Below, piece by piece: positions 62,284 to 64,000 of a stretch of DNA of 64,000 nt. This stretch comes from Halomonas sp. 25-S5. GTDB taxonomy: Bacteria > Pseudomonadota > Gammaproteobacteria > Pseudomonadales > Halomonadaceae. Each line of letters begins with the position of its first letter. The first letter of the stretch is position 1. The notes beneath the pieces are model-generated. The model saw only the letters and a program-made list of their open reading frames with translations, searched no databases and was not told the DNA's origin. Location: positions 1 to 64,000 of the forward strand of contig NZ_JARANV010000009.1 of NCBI RefSeq assembly GCF_029889845.1. The letters are read 5' to 3'. The position numbers were made by a program, and so were the translations under genes.

Positions 62284-62314
62284 TATGAATAAAATCATGA
62301 AGAGATAAATCGCC

Positions 62315-63436
62315 ATGTCAGCTCTCGAGATCCACGAGGTCCGCAAGGACTTCGGCAACGAACGCGTCCTCAAGGACGTCAGCCTGGCCATCGAGTCCGG
62401 CGAATTCCTGATCCTGGTCGGCCCCTCGGGGTGCGGCAAGTCGACCCTGATGAACGCCATCGCCGGCCTGGAGCCGGTCACCGCCGGGGAGATTCGGATC
62501 GCCGACCGCGACGTCACCTGGCTGACCCCGGCGGAGCGCGACATCGCCATGGTCTTCCAGTCCTATGCGCTCTATCCGAGCATGACGGTGCGCCAGAACA
62601 TCAGCTTTGGCCTCGAAATGCGCAAGGTCCCCAAGGCCGAGCGCGAGGCGGCGGTGGATCGGGTGGCGGACCTGCTGCAGATCACCGCCCTGCTGGATCG
62701 CAAGCCCGCGCAGCTCTCCGGGGGGCAGCGCCAGCGGGTGGCCATGGGCCGCGCCCTGGCTCGCGAGCCTGCAGTGTATTTGTTCGATGAGCCGCTCTCG
62801 AACCTGGACGCCAAGCTGCGTGTGGACATGCGCACCGAGATCAAGAAGCTCCACCAGCGCCTCGGCACCACCATCGTCTATGTCACCCACGACCAGATCG
62901 AGGCCATGACCCTGGCCGATCGCATCGCGGTGATGCGTGATGGCCATATCCTGCAGCTGGGCACGCCGGACGAGGTCTACAACGACCCCGTGGATATCTT
63001 CGTCGCCGGTTTCATGGGCTCGCCCTCCATGAATTTCATCACCACCACCCTGGAGGGGCAGGCGGGCGACTATCGGTTGCGGATTGCCACCGCGGGGGAG
63101 GAGGAGCTGGTGCTGCCCTGGCCGGCATCGCGGGAGACGCCGGCCCTGGCCGAGCAGGTCGGTCGGCCGGTGATCCTCGGGTTGCGACCGGAGCATTTCA
63201 GCGAGGAAGACCGGCGCCTGACCGAGCAGGCGGAGGGCACACTGCTGGAGGCGCGGGTCAGCGTTGTCGAACCGACCGGGGCGGATATCCTGCTGAATAT
63301 GCCGCTGGGGGATGGCGAGGTCACCGCGCGAGTGGGGCCCAAGTGCCGGGTGACGCCGGGCGAGCGCCTTTCCCTGCGAGTCGACATGGGGCGCGCCGTA
63401 CTCTTCGACAGCGAGAGCCAGCGGCGGCTCGCCTGA
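62315..63436 (+). CDS. gtsD: Glucose-type ABC transporter ATP-binding protein (MalK family)
   Basis: A 373-residue ATPase. Walker A GPSGCGKST is near 36-44, signature LSGGQRQRVAMGRAL near 134, Walker B VYLFDEPLSNLDAK and switch His in VTHDQIEAM. The C-terminal TOBE domain (GLRPEHFSEED, ADILLNMPLGDG) follows. It energises GtsBC. Its own ribosome site AAGAG is about 10 bases before the ATG and lies right after the MITE, so expression now depends on reading through that element. Confidence 0.93.
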   Translation: MSALEIHEVRKDFGNERVLKDVSLAIESGEFLILVGPSGCGKSTLMNAIAGLEPVTAGEIRIADRDVTWLTPAERDIAMVFQSYALYPSMTVRQNISFGLEMRKVPKAEREAAVDRVADLLQITALLDRKPAQLSGGQRQRVAMGRALAREPAVYLFDEPLSNLDAKLRVDMRTEIKKLHQRLGTTIVYVTHDQIEAMTLADRIAVMRDGHILQLGTPDEVYNDPVDIFVAGFMGSPSMNFITTTLEGQAGDYRLRIATAGEEELVLPWPASRETPALAEQVGRPVILGLRPEHFSEEDRRLTEQAEGTLLEARVSVVEPTGADILLNMPLGDGEVTARVGPKCRVTPGERLSLRVDMGRAVLFDSESQRRLA

Positions 63437-63451
63437 CCCGCGAGTGGGCGG

Positions 63452-63892
63452 TCAGCGGACCGTGATCACGGTGCAATCGGCGGCGTGGCTGACCTTGTGG
63501 GAGACGCTGCCGACCACCAGCCCCTTGAGGTCGCTCAGGCCCCGGCTGCCCATCACGATGGCATCGACGTCGCGGTGGCGCGCCTCGCTGATGATGGTGC
63601 GGGCCGGGTCGCCCTGGCCGATGACCGTCTCGAGGTTGGTGGCGCCGAGTTCACGGGCTGCCTCGGCGGCCCTGTCCACCACCTGCTTGCCGACGGCCTC
63701 GCGTTCCTCCCGCGAGGCCTCGATGGCGATGGCGCCGATGCCCCAGACCAGGGTGGTCTCATGGGCGAGTTCCTCGGGAATGTGCAGCAGGTGCAGGGCG
63801 GCGCCGTCCTGCCGGGCCAGCTGGCAGGCCACGGACAGCGCCTTCTTGGCGTGCTCGGAGCCGTCGACGGGCACCAGGATGGAATGGAACAT
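63452..63892 (-). CDS. Universal stress protein (UspA family)
   Basis: A 146-residue Usp starting MFHSILVPVDGSEHAKKAL. The ATP-binding motif is complete: GSRGLSDLKGLVVGSVSHKV (G-x2-G-x9-G-S). It acts in the cytoplasm in stress or oxygen-limitation survival. It is convergent with gtsD, 15 bases apart. An FNR/Anr-type box lies 68 bases upstream of the start codon, suggesting induction at low oxygen. Confidence 0.93.
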   Translation of the reverse strand: MFHSILVPVDGSEHAKKALSVACQLARQDGAALHLLHIPEELAHETTLVWGIGAIAIEASREEREAVGKQVVDRAAEAARELGATNLETVIGQGDPARTIISEARHRDVDAIVMGSRGLSDLKGLVVGSVSHKVSHAADCTVITVR

Positions 63893-63959
63893 GATGGACG
63901 TCCTTCTCGTTGGTGGGCGTTGATATCTATCGAGCCTAGTCACCCGGACGGGCACTGTC

Positions 63960-63973
63960 ATGATCCGGATCAA
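63960..63973 (-). promoter_or_regulatory. FNR/Anr-type binding site upstream of the usp gene
   Basis: On the minus strand the site reads TTGATCCGGATCAT, 9 of 10 defined positions of TTGAT-N4-ATCAA. Centred at about 63966, it would sit near -41 for a start of transcription around 63925, the class II activating position. Confidence 0.6.
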
Positions 63974-64000
63974 GGATGGCGCGCCTTGGCCTTTTCCTCG

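Overview
The window is GC-rich bacterial chromosome with tightly packed operons. Gene content and order (sdhCDAB-sucAB-lpd-sucCD divergent from gltA; gltX followed by tRNA-Ala and tRNA-Glu; glucose ABC transporter gtsABCD behind a two-component system; AcrR-type RND pump) point to a gammaproteobacterium close to Halomonadaceae or Pseudomonadales. A Halomonas-like host is my inference, not something a marker gene here proves.

Layout. 1-31: the first codons of a probable IS1595-type transposase, cut by the window edge. 213-10819: a polyol (sorbitol/mannitol/arabitol) uptake and catabolism operon: ABC transporter (substrate-binding protein, two permeases, ATPase), HAD phosphatase, SDR sorbitol dehydrogenase, P-loop sugar-kinase candidate, mannitol dehydrogenase, xylulokinase, transaldolase. 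The first permease gene carries an in-frame amber codon at codon 40. 10886-12477: a small NIF3/CutA-like protein and an LpxR-type lipid A deacylase. 12556-17523: a three-gene HlyD / RbbA-like / ABC-2 exporter. 17600-21088: an MCE (Mla-like) lipid transport operon with a STAS-permease fusion and a lipoprotein. 21154-29754: alpha/beta hydrolase, then a TolC-adaptor-RND efflux operon, a YqiJ-like membrane protein and the probable TetR/AcrR repressor, with matching operator-like palindromes at three promoters.

29939-35434: an M14-type deacylase, dusA with a duplicated 5' end flanking a hicAB toxin-antitoxin module (the signature of an element inserted in dusA), a cold shock protein, a small unknown gene, a DksA-like zinc finger protein, a lipoprotein and a Cro/C1-S24 regulator. 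35625-37472: gltX and two tRNAs. 37473-37988 is gene-free with an AT-rich tract and two DnaA-box matches. 37989-51309: TCA-cycle block (gltA divergent from sdhCDAB, then sucAB-lpdA-sucCD) ending in a strong terminator. 51421-55620: flippase-like membrane protein with a GT4 glycosyltransferase, then RNase II. 55855-63436: HAD hydrolase, response regulator, sensor kinase, then the gtsABCD sugar transporter, with a 157-bp MITE between gtsC and gtsD that appears to supply the gtsC stop codon. 63452-63892: a universal stress protein with an FNR/Anr-type box upstream.

Together the genes feed polyols and glucose through ABC importers into fructose/xylulose-5-phosphate and then the TCA cycle. The most informative unusual features are the dusA/hicAB scar, the gtsC-gtsD MITE, the amber codon in the polyol permease and the AcrR-type operator set.
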